Shown piece by piece: positions 18,232 through 27,179 of a DNA stretch of 64,000 nucleotides (position 1 is its first letter; each line of letters starts with the position of its first letter). This DNA is from Marinobacter psychrophilus (GTDB lineage: Bacteria; Pseudomonadota; Gammaproteobacteria; Pseudomonadales; Oleiphilaceae). Below the pieces are notes generated by a model. The model was not told the DNA's origin. It was given only the letters and a program-made list of their open reading frames with translations, and searched no databases. The stretch covers positions 2,232,001 to 2,296,000 of the forward strand of contig NZ_CP011494.1 in NCBI RefSeq assembly GCF_001043175.1. The letters run 5' to 3'. Made by a program: the position numbers and the translations under genes.

Positions 18232-18256
18232 GGGGACGGATTTCAAATTTGTCCCC
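18232..18256 (-). repeat. REP-like palindrome copy 4
   Basis: 25-bp palindrome: GGGGACGGATTT, central C, then AAATTTGTCCCC. It lies just downstream of the aroC stop (18277), in opposite orientation to copy 3. Confidence 0.87.
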
Positions 18257-18276
18257 GATGTCTCATCTCTGGAGCA

Positions 18277-19371
18277 TTAAAGCTGAGGCAGTACCGGGGT
18301 GGTTACCCGCACGTCGGCGTTCTGGCCGCGATGGCGCAAATAGTGGTCCATTAGCACAATGGCCATCATCGCCTCGGCGATGGGCGTCGCGCGAATGCCC
18401 ACGCAGGGGTCGTGGCGGCCGGTGGTGATAATCTCGACCGGGTTGCCGTCAACATCAATACTCCGGCCCGGCAAGCGCAGGCTGGAGGTCGGCTTGAGCG
18501 CGATGCTTGCCAGAATAGGCTGGCCGGAGGAAATACCCCCCAGAATGCCACCGGCTTGATTAGACAAAAACCCTTCCGGTGTCATTTCGTCACGGTGTTG
18601 AGTACCTTTTTGGTCAATACAACCAAAGCCGGCACCAATTTCAACGCCTTTTACCGCGTTAATGCTCATCAAAGCGTGGGCAAGGTCTGCGTCTAGCCGG
18701 TCAAACACCGGCTCGCCCAGCCCCGGTGGTACGCCTTCGGCTACCACGTTAATACGGGCCCCAATAGAGTTGCCTTCTTTGACCAACGCCTTCATGTAGG
18801 CTTCCATTTCCGGCACTTTGCTGGAATCCGGGCAGAAAAACGGATTCTGGTGCACTTGCTCCCAATCCAGGGTCTCGGCTTTTATCGGGCCTAATTGGCT
18901 CAGATAGCCACGCACGGTAATGCCTAGGCGATGCAGCAGGAATTTCCGCGCTACGGCGCCGGCGGCCACACGCATGGCGGTCTCGCGGGCCGAAGAGCGT
19001 CCACCACCGCGATAATCCCGCTCACCAAATTTGTGGTGATAGGTGTAATCGGCATGGGCCGGGCGAAACTGGGTGGCAATTTTTGAATAATCTTTAGAGC
19101 GCTGATCGATATTTTCAATCAGCAGACCAATAGGCGTGCCGGTGGTGCGGCCTTCGAATACGCCGGAAAGAATGCGCACTTCATCGGCTTCGCGGCGCTG
19201 GGTGGTGTAGCGCGACGTGCCCGGTTTGCGGCGATCAAGATCGTACTGCATGTCTTCTTCACACAGCTCCAGTCCCGGCGGACAGCCATCAATCACACAC
19301 CCCAGAGCGGCCCCGTGGCTTTCACCAAACGTGGTCACCGTGAACAGCTTGCCAAATGTGTTTCCAGACAT
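18277..19371 (-). CDS. aroC: chorismate synthase AroC
   Basis: Converts EPSP to chorismate, the last step of the shikimate pathway, using reduced FMN. 364 aa, normal length. Family signatures are visible: [19 protein letters not shown] at the N-terminus, [39 protein letters not shown] centrally (FMN and phosphate contacts), and [18 protein letters not shown] near the C-terminus. It lies 47 bp downstream of prmB on the same strand, the usual prmB-aroC order in gammaproteobacteria. The next gene, MFS, is separated by two REP-like palindromes. Confidence 0.98.
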   Translation of the reverse strand: MSGNTFGKLFTVTTFGESHGAALGCVIDGCPPGLELCEEDMQYDLDRRKPGTSRYTTQRREADEVRILSGVFEGRTTGTPIGLLIENIDQRSKDYSKIATQFRPAHADYTYHHKFGERDYRGGGRSSARETAMRVAAGAVARKFLLHRLGITVRGYLSQLGPIKAETLDWEQVHQNPFFCPDSSKVPEMEAYMKALVKEGNSIGARINVVAEGVPPGLGEPVFDRLDADLAHALMSINAVKGVEIGAGFGCIDQKGTQHRDEMTPEGFLSNQAGGILGGISSGQPILASIALKPTSSLRLPGRSIDVDGNPVEIITTGRHDPCVGIRATPIAEAMMAIVLMDHYLRHRGQNADVRVTTPVLPQL

Positions 19372-19418
19372 AATTCAGTATCTTATCAAGTTGTTATAAA
19401 AAAAGTGTAAAGATTTTT

Positions 19419-20321
19419 TCAGCTGTTCAACAGATATTTACGCAAGTCTTTAGCGACAATAGCGAGCACACCGTCGCCGCCGTTTTCAAACTCCAGCCAG
19501 GTCAGCGGCAGCTGAGGATAGGCCGCATCCAGCTCTGGCCAGCTGTTACCAACTTCCACAATTAACAGGCCGTTGTCGGTCAGCCGATCAGCCGCTCCGG
19601 CCAATATGCGATGGGCAATCTCCAGGCCGTCTTCACCGGCCGCCAGGCCCAATACTGGCTCATGGCCGAACTCCACAGGCATGTCGGCCAGATCCCGTGC
19701 ATTGACGTAAGGCGGGTTACTCAGAATCACATCGTAACGTTCATTCAGATTGCTGAACACATCCGATTGCACGGTACGCACCCGCTCGCCCAATTGATGC
19801 AAGGCAATATTGGAATCGGCCACCGCCAGCGCGTCGGTGGAAATATCCGCCAGGTCAACCTCGGCGCTGTCAAACACCGTGGCTGCGGCAATACCAATGC
19901 AGCCGCTGCCGGTACACAAATCCAGAATACGCTCAACATAAACATCACCCAGCCAGGGCTGCAAGCCATTTTCCAGCAGCTCTGCCAGCGGTGAACGCGG
20001 CACCAGCACCCGCGGGTCTACGTTAAATGGCAGTCCCATAAACCAGGCTTCGCCCAACAGATAAGCCAGCGGAACCTGCTCTTCTACCCGGCGCTCTATG
20101 CGCTCCAAAATCAGCTCGCGCTCTTCGTGCACCAGGCGCGCATCCAGAAACAGGTTATTGTTTTCCAGCGGCAAATTCAGGCTACGCATAACCAGCTGTA
20201 CCGCTTCGTCCCAAACGTTGTCGGTGCCATGGCCAAAGTACAGCGGCGACTTGGCAAAACGGGAGCAGGCGTAACGCAAAAAGTCGCGTACGGTGGCCAA
20301 ATCATCAACGGGGCTGGTCAC
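19419..20321 (-). CDS. prmB: ribosomal protein uL3 glutamine methyltransferase PrmB
   Basis: SAM-dependent methylation of a glutamine in ribosomal protein uL3 (E. coli Gln150). I choose GTG 20321 (VTSPVDDLATVRDFLRYA), giving 300 aa, close to E. coli PrmB (310). AGGA lies 10 nt upstream, and an ATG at 20441 in the same frame would add 40 basic residues and overlap the patatin gene. The SAM motif ILDLCTGSGCIGIA and the catalytic NPPY (LSNPPYVNARD) mark it as a HemK/PrmB-type enzyme. LPLAYLLGEAWFMGLPF and the position next to aroC favour PrmB over PrmC. Confidence 0.95.
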   Translation of the reverse strand: MTSPVDDLATVRDFLRYACSRFAKSPLYFGHGTDNVWDEAVQLVMRSLNLPLENNNLFLDARLVHEERELILERIERRVEEQVPLAYLLGEAWFMGLPFNVDPRVLVPRSPLAELLENGLQPWLGDVYVERILDLCTGSGCIGIAAATVFDSAEVDLADISTDALAVADSNIALHQLGERVRTVQSDVFSNLNERYDVILSNPPYVNARDLADMPVEFGHEPVLGLAAGEDGLEIAHRILAGAADRLTDNGLLIVEVGNSWPELDAAYPQLPLTWLEFENGGDGVLAIVAKDLRKYLLNS

Positions 20322-20400
20322 GGCAAAAGAGTCCTGTCTGAACGGAAAATGGGCAAATAGTATACGTGTTTTAGCTGTCTTGCGCGCGGCATAAACCGGC

Positions 20401-21660
20401 TTAAACCGCGAGCGGGCCTGAGCTGCTGTGGTCTTGCTCATAGCGGTCCAAAGCCGCTGCCATGCGCTCGCGACCCAGCTGAATCAGCTCTGGTGCTTTG
20501 TGAAAATCATAGCTGCGGCATACGTTTTTGGGAACATTTACCAACAGGTCAGGCGGGTAGCCAGCAATTTTGTACTGTACCAACACGCTTTGCATGGTTT
20601 CAATGGCCAGGTTCATCACCTCGAACTTGCCAATACCCAGCTTTTCCCAATTAATGGTCTGACCTTCGTCCTGAGTTTTGCTGGTGCTTGTCGGCTCGGC
20701 TGATTTCAGGCTTTGTGCCGCTTCTTCTTCGGCCTGCTTACGCTGTTTTTTGGCGTTCTGCTTTTGCACTTCGCGGTTGATTTTATCTTCCGCGGGCTCA
20801 CCGTCGACTTTACCGCCGGCCAACCCTTTCAGCGTATCCCAGTCAAACCAGCGCGAGGCTTTTTCACGCATTGCGCTCATCCACTCTTCACTGTCGTCAT
20901 CATCGTCGAGGCTGGTAAAAGCCGCATCCGACAGGCGCTGGCTGCGCTCTTCTTCACCCGCCAGGTTCACCGCAACAATCAGGTCGGCATGGGCCGAAAT
21001 GGTCGGAATGATCGGCAGCGGATTCAGGGTGGCGCCGTCAACCAGCACCCGGCCGTTCAGTACCAGCGGCGTCACCACACCGGGAATGGCCACCGACGCG
21101 CGTATGGCCTGGTCCAGCGGGCCTTCCTGAAACCAGATTTCTTTATGGCCCAGAAGGTCTGTGGCTACCGACGTAAACGCAATGGGCAAGTCTTCTATGC
21201 GCGTATCGCCTAGAATGTCGCTGACAATAGAAAAGATTTTCTCACCGCGAATAGCGCCCACCGCACTGAAGGTTACGTCCAGTAGCTTAAGCACATCGAA
21301 CTGCCCTAATCCCGTTACCCAGTCTTTATACTGCTGCAATTTTCCCGCAGCGTACATGCCCCCCACCAGGGCTCCCATAGAGCAGCCGGATATCGCGATA
21401 ATTTCATAGCCGCGCTCGTTAAGCACTTCAATGGCACCAATATGGGCATACCCGCGGGCACCGCCGCTGCCCAAGGCGAGGGCAACGGTAGCGCGCTTTT
21501 GCCGAGGCGCCAGCTTTTTGTCTTTGCCGGTTTCCGACGCAGCAGCAGAAGCCAGACCGCCGCTTTCGACCACCACGGAACTGCTGCTCGCGGCGGTTTT
21601 CACAGAACCTGCCGTCAGGCTTTTGTCAGCAACCGTCTTGTCATCGTTTTTAGATGTCAT
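20401..21660 (-). CDS. patatin-like phospholipase family protein
   Basis: A 419-aa predicted serine lipid hydrolase, RssA-like in its core. The oxyanion loop GSGGARG is at residues 64-70, the nucleophile elbow GCSMG has Ser94, and the catalytic Asp lies in VDGATLNPLPI near residue 211. The first 55 residues are Ser/Thr/Ala-rich and probably disordered, with no signal peptide. Residues about 290-330 form a charged helical insert (REVQKQNAKKQRKQAEEEAAQ) not seen in short RssA proteins. The physiological substrate is unknown. It is 4 bp after the DUF4892 gene and probably shares its transcript. Confidence 0.9.
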   Translation of the reverse strand: MTSKNDDKTVADKSLTAGSVKTAASSSSVVVESGGLASAAASETGKDKKLAPRQKRATVALALGSGGARGYAHIGAIEVLNERGYEIIAISGCSMGALVGGMYAAGKLQQYKDWVTGLGQFDVLKLLDVTFSAVGAIRGEKIFSIVSDILGDTRIEDLPIAFTSVATDLLGHKEIWFQEGPLDQAIRASVAIPGVVTPLVLNGRVLVDGATLNPLPIIPTISAHADLIVAVNLAGEEERSQRLSDAAFTSLDDDDDSEEWMSAMREKASRWFDWDTLKGLAGGKVDGEPAEDKINREVQKQNAKKQRKQAEEEAAQSLKSAEPTSTSKTQDEGQTINWEKLGIGKFEVMNLAIETMQSVLVQYKIAGYPPDLLVNVPKNVCRSYDFHKAPELIQLGRERMAAALDRYEQDHSSSGPLAV

Positions 21661-21664
21661 GACA

Positions 21665-22588
21665 TCACCTTGAAATCACCACAATTTCCACACGGTTGCC
21701 TTTGCGCTTCGGATCTGACTGAATAATGCTCGGCCCCACCACCACTAACTGCTGGCGTTCCTTCACAATGCCGGTTTGCACCAGCAAATCAGACATCGAT
21801 TCACCGGCCGCGCGGGCGCGAGCCATGGCGTCTTCCAACGGCTCGCTGCCTTCCAGATCCGAGTAGGTGATCAGCATCACGGTACTGCCGTCGGCATCGG
21901 CCCAGTCCCGTAACATGCGGCGGTCCTGTGATTGCCAGTCAAAGCGCACAATAAAGCCGTCTTGCCAGGCCACCGTCAAGGGCCCGCGAATGCGACTTTC
22001 CAGGGATCCCAGGCCCGGCACCACGGCGCCTGAGCCAACCTCGAAGTGCTCTACCCAGACGTATTCGCTCTGGTTACCGCGGGTAACCGTGTATACCAGA
22101 GTCAGCCAGCGCTGGCCGTCTTCACTGACCGTGCCCGCCACCAGGTAATCCTGTGCAGTGTCGCGGCCAAGCAGCATGGATTTGTCAAAAATCTGATTGG
22201 CCCACACGTTGCTGCGACCGCAACGCACGCCCGAGCATTCAAACAAGATGTTAGCTCCAGAGTCCAGCAGCGCCTGACGATAGTGATTCAACGCATTCAC
22301 CCGGCTGGCGTCTGTATTAATGCGATACAGCAGACTGTTGCCGGATACCGGCAGCCGTGCCATCACATCGGACCGAATTTCACTGTTAATTTCCCGCACC
22401 GGGCTGAACAGAACAAGATGCCCGCCCGACTCCAGCGGCCGGGTTTCTTCTAGCTGTGACAAAGGAAACGGCTCTGGAGCTGTCTCCGGAAATGCAGCCA
22501 GTGCCTGTTTGCTGGCAACAGCGAGCATCGCTCCAAGTGTTAACGTAGCTCCAATAACAAAACTTTTCGCACATTGACTATGCAACAC
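21665..22588 (-). CDS. DUF4892 domain periplasmic protein
   Basis: A 307-aa exported protein of the DUF4892 family known in Pseudomonas and relatives. It starts at GTG 22588 behind AGGTGA. The N-terminus is a signal peptide (about 1-32, cut near ALA-AFP). The family hallmark ILFECSGVRCGRSNVWAN, with two Cys that may form a disulfide, is present near residues 113-130. The last third (about 235-307) looks like a compact OmpA-like fold ending in KRKGNRVEIVVISR. Function unknown. It lies 8 bp after the alpha/beta hydrolase gene, in a likely four-gene unit with PilZ and the patatin. Confidence 0.85.
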   Translation of the reverse strand: MLHSQCAKSFVIGATLTLGAMLAVASKQALAAFPETAPEPFPLSQLEETRPLESGGHLVLFSPVREINSEIRSDVMARLPVSGNSLLYRINTDASRVNALNHYRQALLDSGANILFECSGVRCGRSNVWANQIFDKSMLLGRDTAQDYLVAGTVSEDGQRWLTLVYTVTRGNQSEYVWVEHFEVGSGAVVPGLGSLESRIRGPLTVAWQDGFIVRFDWQSQDRRMLRDWADADGSTVMLITYSDLEGSEPLEDAMARARAAGESMSDLLVQTGIVKERQQLVVVGPSIIQSDPKRKGNRVEIVVISR

Positions 22589-22596
22589 AGCATCAC

Positions 22597-23517
22597 CTAT
22601 TGATTCAAAAATCGTTTAACAGCCTCGGTCACCGGACGGGTATCTCCATCCAGATGACAGTGGTGGCCGCCGGGAACATCAACCTGCTGAAAATCTTTAA
22701 TCACTTGGGCGCGGATGTGGGTAGTGTCGGCGTTGTCTGCCAACAATCCGGATTGAGCCCGCACAAATAACGTTGGTGTGCTCAGCGCCGCTAAGGACGC
22801 CAACACCTGCTGTTCTGACAACATCAGCGACGACGGGTGCCGCAACCGCGCATCGGTGCGCCACAACCAGCCGCTTTCCACTTTTTGCATATTACGAGGT
22901 ACCAGGGCCAGAGCCGCTTCCGGGCTCAAAGGACTCAGGCCGCCGGCCCGTACCTTCGCCGCTGTCGCTAAGTCCCGATACAACGCCGGCTTGCTAGAAC
23001 CCGCCAGACGTTTGCTGATGGAACGGCGCAACTGGGGAATCACATCGTGTTCGTGACGGCTGAGCGCGCCCAGGCTGTCAATCAGCACCAGTTTGCGCAC
23101 CCGCTCGGGGAACGCCGCAGCGTAAAGCGCTGCAACAATGCCGCCAAGAGAATGCCCAACCAAGTCCAACGGAGTCTTGTCAGCGTCAAAGTGACGTTCA
23201 ATCAATTCGGCAAGATCCGCTACGTAATCCATCAACACATAATGTTGCCCCGGCGGACGATGGCCAGAACGGCCGTGGCCTGCAAAATCAAACGCGTAAA
23301 CGTCGCCAACATCGGTCAGTTCCGGTGCCAGATGGGTAAATGTATCGCTGTTATCAAGCCAGCCGTGCAGCAACAGCATCGGCCGCAAGCTCGCGGCTTC
23401 GGGCTGTGCAGGCCAGCTTAAGCCCGCCAGCGTGATGTGCTCTAGTGGCCATAGCGCTTCCCGCCCGGCGGCAAATTCTGTACCTGTATCCGCCAACGCG
23501 GCAGCAGCTTCGGTCAT
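22597..23517 (-). CDS. alpha/beta hydrolase
   Basis: A 306-aa soluble alpha/beta-fold hydrolase. The oxyanion motif LLLHGWLDNSDTF is followed by the nucleophile elbow VGHSLGG and the catalytic His near the C-terminus in PGGHHCHLDGD. The family includes many esterases and epoxide hydrolases, and the substrate cannot be assigned. No signal peptide is evident. It is flanked by PilZ (8 bp upstream) and the DUF4892 gene (8 bp downstream). Confidence 0.88.
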   Translation of the reverse strand: MTEAAAALADTGTEFAAGREALWPLEHITLAGLSWPAQPEAASLRPMLLLHGWLDNSDTFTHLAPELTDVGDVYAFDFAGHGRSGHRPPGQHYVLMDYVADLAELIERHFDADKTPLDLVGHSLGGIVAALYAAAFPERVRKLVLIDSLGALSRHEHDVIPQLRRSISKRLAGSSKPALYRDLATAAKVRAGGLSPLSPEAALALVPRNMQKVESGWLWRTDARLRHPSSLMLSEQQVLASLAALSTPTLFVRAQSGLLADNADTTHIRAQVIKDFQQVDVPGGHHCHLDGDTRPVTEAVKRFLNQ

Positions 23518-23525
23518 CGGGTACC

Positions 23526-23876
23526 TCAGAGTGTATGAGTGGGGCGGTCAGAACTCAGCGAACCCGCCAAATACGACTCGATTTTGGTTCTGGCCAATTC
23601 GGCGTCAACACTAAACTGTACGCCAATACCGGCCGCGCGGTTCCCTTGTGCGCCTTTTGGTGTAATCCAGATAACCTTGCCAGACACCGGCAACTTCTCC
23701 GGTTCATCCATCAGATTGAGCAGCAAAAACACTTCGTCACCAAGCTGATACTGCTTTTGGGTGGGAATAAACAGGCCACCTTGGCGGATATAAGGCATAT
23801 ACGCAGCGTAGAGTACTGCTTTGTCTTTAATGGTCAGGGTTAATATGCCACTGCGATTTCCGAATCCGGGCCCCAT
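23526..23876 (-). CDS. pilZ: PilZ domain protein (type IV pilus)
   Basis: A 116-aa single-domain PilZ protein. It contains the beta-barrel core (GILTLTIKDKAVLYAAYMPYIRQGGLFIPT, then GKVIWITPKGAQGNRAAGIGVQF) but lacks the RxxxR and D/NxSxxG motifs used for cyclic di-GMP binding. This matches the PilZ subtype of Pseudomonas, which acts on the pilus motor ATPase PilB through FimX rather than binding the nucleotide itself. It follows holB, as PA2960 does in Pseudomonas, which supports orthology. Confidence 0.92.
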   Translation of the reverse strand: MGPGFGNRSGILTLTIKDKAVLYAAYMPYIRQGGLFIPTQKQYQLGDEVFLLLNLMDEPEKLPVSGKVIWITPKGAQGNRAAGIGVQFSVDAELARTKIESYLAGSLSSDRPTHTL

Positions 23877-24010
23877 AACAAATACCTTGTCTGTGGTGTA
23901 TCAAATAACGTTTCGGCAAACGTATCAATAAATATTGGTTAATCATAACAGTAGCGAGACCGATGCGGGAATTTCAGGCTCTTCAAGCAACATTAGCCTG
24001 CGCGACTACC

Positions 24011-25033
24011 TCAACCGGCACGCTGTCGTTTGGGCATCAGTTGTTGCCACGCCAGCAGCAGCCGGCTGGCTTCCAGCTCCGGGTTGGCATTGTATACAAC
24101 GGCTTCACGCCCTTCACGCACCATGCCCAGCAATTCATGGGCGCGCCAGGGCGGATTGCAGCCGGCCAGGAAGCGCAGCATGTCCGCGGCTTCGTGGTGC
24201 GCCGGCTCACCCCCGGCGCTCAGCCGGGCCAGGTCGGCCGCCCAGCCTTCAAACAGCCACAGGGTTTCAGCAAGCCCTAGTGCTTTAAAAGCTTTGGCAG
24301 CATCGGCCAGGGTCACCTGGTTTTTCATAAAATCGCGAAAACCGCAGAAAGCCGCGTCATGCAGCGCTATGAAGCCGCTGTTCAGATAATCCAAAGCCAG
24401 CCTCGGGGCATTACCAGCCAACATCAACGCTTTCGCCACCGAAGTGCTATCTGGCTGATTTTCAGGTGGTAGCAGAGCCAGTTGGCCCACCAGCCAGCGT
24501 TCGGCTTCAGCTGCCACGGGTACCGGCAACGTATGAGTCTGACAGCGCGAGCGAATCGTCGGCAACAACGGCCGGCCGCTTTCCTGTAACAGCAACAGCA
24601 CGGTATCACCGCTGGGTTCTTCCAGAGTTTTCAGCAAGGCATTGGCAGCGTTGATATTGAGCTGGTCGGCGCGATCGATAATCGCGATTTTACGATGACC
24701 TACCTGAGGTGACGCAGAAGCAAAATTAATCAATTCCCTGATTTGAACAATGCGTACCATGCGCGATTTTTCAGGGGCGTATACCCGCACATCGGGATGG
24801 CTGCCGGCACGTTTCAGTTCACACTGTTTGCAGTGGCCACAGGCTTGTGGCATTCCCTGCGGGTCGGTTTGCAGCTGATCACACAGCAACAAAACGGCAA
24901 CCGCATCTGCCCAGGCACGTTTACCAACACCGCGCTCGCCATTAATAATCAGTGCGTGTGGCAGCCGCGACTCCGTCAGCTGTTTCTGCACGCTGCGCCA
25001 GGCTTTTGCCAGCCAGGGCATATCGGTCGCCAT
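24011..25033 (-). CDS. holB: DNA polymerase III subunit delta' HolB
   Basis: Clamp-loader subunit of DNA polymerase III. I place the start at ATG 25033 (MATDMPWLAKAW), 340 aa, with AGGA 7 nt upstream; a TTG at 25054 would add 7 residues. Features are the degenerate P-loop GERGVGKRAWA, the zinc-binding cysteines CGHCKQCELKRAGSHPDV, and the sensor and SRC-type motif LPTIRSRCQTHTLP. Delta' does not hydrolyse ATP. In most relatives tmk lies directly upstream; here the upstream gene is the transglutaminase, whose reading frame runs 92 nt into holB. Confidence 0.96.
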   Translation of the reverse strand: MATDMPWLAKAWRSVQKQLTESRLPHALIINGERGVGKRAWADAVAVLLLCDQLQTDPQGMPQACGHCKQCELKRAGSHPDVRVYAPEKSRMVRIVQIRELINFASASPQVGHRKIAIIDRADQLNINAANALLKTLEEPSGDTVLLLLQESGRPLLPTIRSRCQTHTLPVPVAAEAERWLVGQLALLPPENQPDSTSVAKALMLAGNAPRLALDYLNSGFIALHDAAFCGFRDFMKNQVTLADAAKAFKALGLAETLWLFEGWAADLARLSAGGEPAHHEAADMLRFLAGCNPPWRAHELLGMVREGREAVVYNANPELEASRLLLAWQQLMPKRQRAG

Positions 25034-27179
25034 ATCGGTGTCCTGGTGTATCAATCCGTTGCCTCGCTGCTCGCTTAGAATGATTCGCTCGATTGCGCGG
25101 GAGACCCGCCTGCCGGCGCTGCCGTTTCATACCAGCCAGCAAGCGCCGCAGAAGGCGGATATCCGACGCCGGCTGCGCAACTGCATCAGCCGCTTGACGA
25201 CTATAGTAATGAGTATTGACCACACCGGCAAAAACTCTGGCAGAATCCGCCAGCGCCGGTTCCGCCCGTGCCAGCCGATCAGCCAGCCCCAGGGGCGTTT
25301 CACCCTGGCGTACGGGTACACCAACACCCTCGCAAAACCTTTGCCAACGCTGAAATTGGCGCGCCACGCCGATAAGGCGACCGCCCTGCCGGCCACGCCA
25401 GGCACTGATCAACCCGGCCAACATCAGTGCGACCGCCACAGTGCCGGCGCTAATATAACCCAGGTCCCGCATGGTAAGGCCACCGGGCAAGCGCGACAGC
25501 AGGTCCATCTGGCTCTGGCCCTGATACCCTACCACCCAGCGTTGCCACTGATAATTGATGCGGTCCAGCTGCAGGCTGGCCCAAGTCAGCAGCGGCAAGT
25601 TGCCGTACTTTTGCGGCGACAACCAGCTGTTTTCCAGAAACGAACCTTCTTCCGCCATCGCCTCCCGCAGGCCGGATTCAATACGCGACGGCGCAATCGC
25701 CGCGGTCGGGTCAAGCCGAATCCAACCCGCACCCTCAAACCAGCCCTCTACCCAGGCGTGGGCGTCGTACTGACGCACAATCAGGTAATCGTCGCCAGCT
25801 CCCGATTCACCGCCCTGATACCCAACCACTACCCGCGCCGGAATACCGGCAGCACGCAGCACAAAAGTCATGGCACCTGCGTAATGGGCGCAAAAACCGC
25901 GTTTTACATCGAACAACAAGGCATCAATACCGTTATCCGGCATCACGGGCGGCCGCAGAGTATAAAAGTAGGGCTGCTCGCGAAAACGCTGCAGCAGCGC
26001 AGCTGCTATTCCACGGTCGTCATACTGGCTGCGCAGTTCATCAGCCAAAGCCCTCGCCTGCGGATTGCCTCGGCCGGGCAGTTGCAATAATTGACGACGC
26101 TGCGCCGGTGGGAGTTGCACGTCGGGGTTAACTGGAGGCGCCTCCAGGGCCAGGCGATAGCGCACACTGGTGTCCGCGGGGCGACGGAAGCGAAACAGAT
26201 CTTGGTCTATTTCTTCAATATTGGGCGATGCCGCTACCGAATCCGCCAGCACGAACGCCCAACTCTGATCGGTGGGTTCCAGCAATATTTCGTATTGGTT
26301 TGCGGCCAGGGGCCCGGAAACGCCTTCGATTTCAACCCGTCCCAAACGCCGGAAAGCTGGTTGGGCAGACTGTTTCCAGGTTGCGCCGTCAAGATAATCC
26401 AGCGTCAGGCCGCGCCAATAGAGTTGCGCCTGGGGTGGTGCCTGCCCGCCGAAGCTCACACGAAACGCACGCTCGCTGCTCTGGGCCAGGTTGGAAATAT
26501 CGCCTGGGGTCATCTGGTCGCTTATCCCGCTTCGGGCCTGGCCCGACACCAGCGGAACGCTCCACAGCGGCGCCATGCGCGGAAAGAACACAAACAGCAC
26601 AATCACCACCGGCAGCATTTTTAGCAGCAAACCCGCCAGGCGGCGGCCGCCAGAGCGCACGCCCGCAGGCAGTTCAGGCGCGTTCAGCACCTGCAAACCC
26701 AGCAGCAGTAACACCACCGCGGTAAAATTTAACAGGGTCCAATGTATGGCTTGATGAAACAAAAAATTCACCGCAGCCATGTACAGCAATATGAAAAACA
26801 GCACGTAAAAATCGCGGGCGCAGCGGGTTTCAAGCCACTTAAGCGCCACGCACAGCACAAAAAATGACGCGGCAGTGTCTACCGTGAACTGGCTTTTTAC
26901 GGTGGCCACGTACAATCCGCCCAACACCACTACCAACCCCGTTCGCCACCCTCGCCCAGGTAAGCGAACACGGCCCAGGCGTGCCAGCCAGCGCCAAGCC
27001 ATAAGCGCAACACACACCACCAACAGCCAGGCCGGCAGTCGGTCCCACTGTGGCACCAGCAATAGTGTAAATGCAGCAACCAGCCATAAAAGCGCCTTGC
27101 CAGGCAGTTGCGCAGTCTGCACTTGTACGCCTGAACCGAGGATTGGCGAAGGCTGCTTGTTACGTCGGCGGAGGGTCAT
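24942..27179 (-). CDS. tgpA: transglutaminase-like membrane protein, TgpA family
   Basis: A 745-aa inner-membrane protein related to Pseudomonas TgpA. The N-terminus has about six transmembrane segments (residues 30-200), followed by a DUF3488-type periplasmic part and the transglutaminase core with Cys430 (RGFCAHYAGAM), His474 (YDAHAWVEGW) and Asp490 (IRLDPTAAI). A last transmembrane helix is near residues 570-590. Its ATG overlaps the DUF58 stop by 4 nt. The final 30 or so residues are basic and low in hydrophobics, and overlap holB by 92 nt. Most homologues, as I recall them, end earlier, so the stop codon may have been lost. Essential but poorly understood in Pseudomonas. Confidence 0.92.
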   Translation of the reverse strand: MTLRRRNKQPSPILGSGVQVQTAQLPGKALLWLVAAFTLLLVPQWDRLPAWLLVVCVALMAWRWLARLGRVRLPGRGWRTGLVVVLGGLYVATVKSQFTVDTAASFFVLCVALKWLETRCARDFYVLFFILLYMAAVNFLFHQAIHWTLLNFTAVVLLLLGLQVLNAPELPAGVRSGGRRLAGLLLKMLPVVIVLFVFFPRMAPLWSVPLVSGQARSGISDQMTPGDISNLAQSSERAFRVSFGGQAPPQAQLYWRGLTLDYLDGATWKQSAQPAFRRLGRVEIEGVSGPLAANQYEILLEPTDQSWAFVLADSVAASPNIEEIDQDLFRFRRPADTSVRYRLALEAPPVNPDVQLPPAQRRQLLQLPGRGNPQARALADELRSQYDDRGIAAALLQRFREQPYFYTLRPPVMPDNGIDALLFDVKRGFCAHYAGAMTFVLRAAGIPARVVVGYQGGESGAGDDYLIVRQYDAHAWVEGWFEGAGWIRLDPTAAIAPSRIESGLREAMAEEGSFLENSWLSPQKYGNLPLLTWASLQLDRINYQWQRWVVGYQGQSQMDLLSRLPGGLTMRDLGYISAGTVAVALMLAGLISAWRGRQGGRLIGVARQFQRWQRFCEGVGVPVRQGETPLGLADRLARAEPALADSARVFAGVVNTHYYSRQAADAVAQPASDIRLLRRLLAGMKRQRRQAGLPRNRANHSKRAARQRIDTPGHRYGDRYALAGKSLAQRAETADGVAAATRTDY

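Noticed and set aside
20322..20441. ATG at 20441 as the start of prmB
   Set aside because: It would add 40 basic residues not typical of PrmB and overlap the patatin gene; the GTG at 20321 has a good ribosome site and gives the family length.
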